The position numbers and the translations under genes are program-made. Shown piece by piece: positions 62,823 through 64,000 of a DNA stretch of 64,000 nt. Below the pieces are notes generated by a model that worked only from the letters and a program-made list of their open reading frames with translations, did not search any database and was not told the origin of the DNA. This DNA comes from Ensifer adhaerens. GTDB taxonomy: Bacteria > Pseudomonadota > Alphaproteobacteria > Rhizobiales > Rhizobiaceae. The stretch is taken from the NCBI RefSeq assembly GCF_000697965.2, contig NZ_CP015880.1, positions 2,800,001 to 2,864,000 on the forward strand. The letters are read 5' to 3'. Numbering within the stretch: the first letter of the stretch is position 1; every line of letters begins with the position of its first letter.

Positions 62823-64000
62823 CTAGCGATTGTTGCGCTGGCGAGCCCGCTCGGCACGCGCAAGCGCGGCGGCGAGCCGCGATGATGCTTCGGTCGCCGT
62901 CGTTTCTGCCGGCGTTTCCGTTTTCACCTCAACCCTGTTGAGTTGGTCTTCGAGGTCGCCCTGTTGCGGAGCTTCTATCCGGCCGAGGCGGTCGGCTATT
63001 GCGTCCCACTCTTCGTCCGTCCAGTACGGCACGCCCCAGCGATAGGCACCGGCAAGGCTCTGATTGAGCATGTCGATGATTTCGTTGCGGCGACCGTCGA
63101 GCAACTTCCAGACATAACGGGTGTGGCCGCTACGGGTCTTTTCCGGCACGCGCGCCTCCGAGGTCGCCTGCTGGTAGAAGTCGTCGCCAAACCCTCTGGC
63201 AAAGCGGATGTAGCCTGCCCGTTCCGGATCGCTTTTCTTGTAGTCACGATAGAGCCGCAGCTTGAAGGCCGAGGCATTGAACGTGAAGAAGCGCGACGAC
63301 CACTTCTGCTTTTTCGGCTTGCCGCGTTTGTCGTACTCTTTCGTTTGCACGATCGGCGGCGCGGCCTCGGTGTTGCCACCGCGAACCATGATGACGCGAG
63401 ATTTCGGGTGCTTGCGAACCCAGTTCCACACGTCGTCCGTGTATGCGTTGCCATCGATCGCGAGGCGATCGGCCAGGCGCTTGCGGCCGAGATCGTCAGT
63501 CCACTCGCGCTGCAGCAACTTGTCGAGCGCCGCCCGAACCTCAGGCTCCGAGATGTGGCCGGAATGCTCCTTGTAGCCTGGGAGGTGGCTGCCGGCGCGA
63601 TTGTCGATGACGCCGTGGTCTATGACGGCGCGATAGCGGTTGCGGCCGTAACCGACAAGGAGCCACTCGACACGGTCGCCCTGAACGTCAAGGCCGAGCA
63701 CCAACACGAGCGCTTCGGCCGGAATGACGCCGCGGCGGAAACCTTGCTCCTCACCGCGGTCGCGCAGAACTTCCCAATCGACCGCCTTGTTGTCCGCCTC
63801 ATAGGCAAGACCGAGCCAGTCGTTGAAGAAGGTTTGCTCGGCTCCGGAGCCATTGTCCCGCTTCTCCGGTCCACCGGCTTGAAGGGAGAGCCATTCGCGC
63901 GCCAGGTTCTCCCAGCGTTCAAATGGCGAATAGGCCATCCAGACCCGAAACGACCGGTGGCGGCGCGCACGCTCCGGGTACTTCGCGACCCACTTCGCAC
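62823..64000 (-). CDS. Terminase large subunit (GpA family), C-terminal part; 5' end outside window
   Basis: 392 residues shown; the frame is open to the window edge (AKWVAKYPERARRHRSFRVW before the first internal Met), so the N-terminal ATPase domain lies to the right. The visible part is the nuclease half: ALVLVLGLDVQGDRVEWLLVGYG contains the first acidic residue of the RNase H-like fold, and AIDGNAYTDDVWNWVRKHPKSRVIMVRGG the next. It cuts concatemers at cos-like sites. GpA-type terminase supports packaging of unit genomes. Confidence 0.9.
   Translation of the reverse strand, partial: AKWVAKYPERARRHRSFRVWMAYSPFERWENLAREWLSLQAGGPEKRDNGSGAEQTFFNDWLGLAYEADNKAVDWEVLRDRGEEQGFRRGVIPAEALVLVLGLDVQGDRVEWLLVGYGRNRYRAVIDHGVIDNRAGSHLPGYKEHSGHISEPEVRAALDKLLQREWTDDLGRKRLADRLAIDGNAYTDDVWNWVRKHPKSRVIMVRGGNTEAAPPIVQTKEYDKRGKPKKQKWSSRFFTFNASAFKLRLYRDYKKSDPERAGYIRFARGFGDDFYQQATSEARVPEKTRSGHTRYVWKLLDGRRNEIIDMLNQSLAGAYRWGVPYWTDEEWDAIADRLGRIEAPQQGDLEDQLNRVEVKTETPAETTATEASSRLAAALARAERARQRNNR

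Larger units (their letters stand above)
36829..64000. mobile_element. Lambda-like siphoprophage, left arm and late region (right end outside window)
   Basis: From a tRNA 3' fragment at 36829-36874 to the window edge nearly every gene is phage-like. The minus-strand late operon follows the lambda order terminase-W-portal-protease-D-E-FI/FII-tail-chaperones-tape measure-tip-fibre-lysis. Cargo genes on both strands fill 37-41.8 kb, and small plus-strand genes interrupt the late operon. No integrase, repressor with a DNA-binding domain, or replication gene is present, so these must lie to the right. No late gene is visibly broken, so the element may be functional. The exact left boundary is uncertain (see the att finding). 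Confidence 0.85.

Noticed and set aside
37080..64000. CRISPR array or insertion sequence within the prophage
   Set aside because: No regularly spaced repeats and no transposase-like protein were seen on either strand.

Overview
The window is GC-rich alphaproteobacterial chromosome, most probably Sinorhizobium/Ensifer (Rhizobiales). The basis is the gene set and order (clpB, a DUF4167 gene, prmC-prfA, ptsP, lysC, ubiG, comF-grxC-nitrilase-DUF1178, argJ, parvulin, secA), the SOS-box type GAAC-N7-GAAC, and palindromic intergenic elements of a kind seen in rhizobia. The genus is inferred from gene content, not from a search.

Region 1 (1-36.7 kb) is mostly housekeeping: envelope (M23 peptidase), protein quality control and translation termination (clpB behind an RpoH-like promoter, prfA-prmC), nitrogen PTS (ptsP), lysine/threonine/methionine entry (lysC), ubiquinone (ubiG), arginine (argJ) and secretion (parvulin, secA). 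Accessory blocks interrupt it: a TetR/oxidoreductase divergon with a 29-bp operator (3.5-5.3 kb); a 12.3-17.5 kb block with an outer-membrane protein, a choloylglycine hydrolase, an ABC-F ATPase behind an attenuator-like leader, a frameshifted methyltransferase and a RibD/DHFR-like protein; a flippase/acetyltransferase pair; and a Tat-exported sulfatase.

Region 2 (about 36.8-64 kb) is most of a lambda-like siphoprophage. A 46-nt tRNA-Arg(CCT) 3' fragment marks its left side. Reading leftwards from the right edge on the minus strand come terminase large subunit, gpW, portal, S49 protease, an acidic scaffold-like protein, decoration protein, capsid E, FI/FII-like joining proteins, tail completion, tail tube, a G/GT tail-chaperone pair with a GGGAAAG slippery site, tape measure, tail tip, fibres, endolysin, overlapping spanin pair and holin. 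Integrase, immunity and replication genes must lie past 64 kb. Small plus-strand genes (morons) interrupt the late operon.

The left arm (37-41.8 kb) carries cargo: an SOS-box-controlled, apparently inactive UmuD/S24-like protein with a partner, a LigD-type ATP-dependent DNA ligase, and a plus-strand module of a 64-residue protein, a Fic protein with a variant active site, an SDH-family (ClpP/SppA-fold) serine proteinase and a small overlapping protein. That module has a promoter overlapped by a palindrome and a hairpin that hides the proteinase start. It is the best candidate in the window for an undescribed system; the ABC-F leader and the frameshift site are the best candidates for undescribed regulation.
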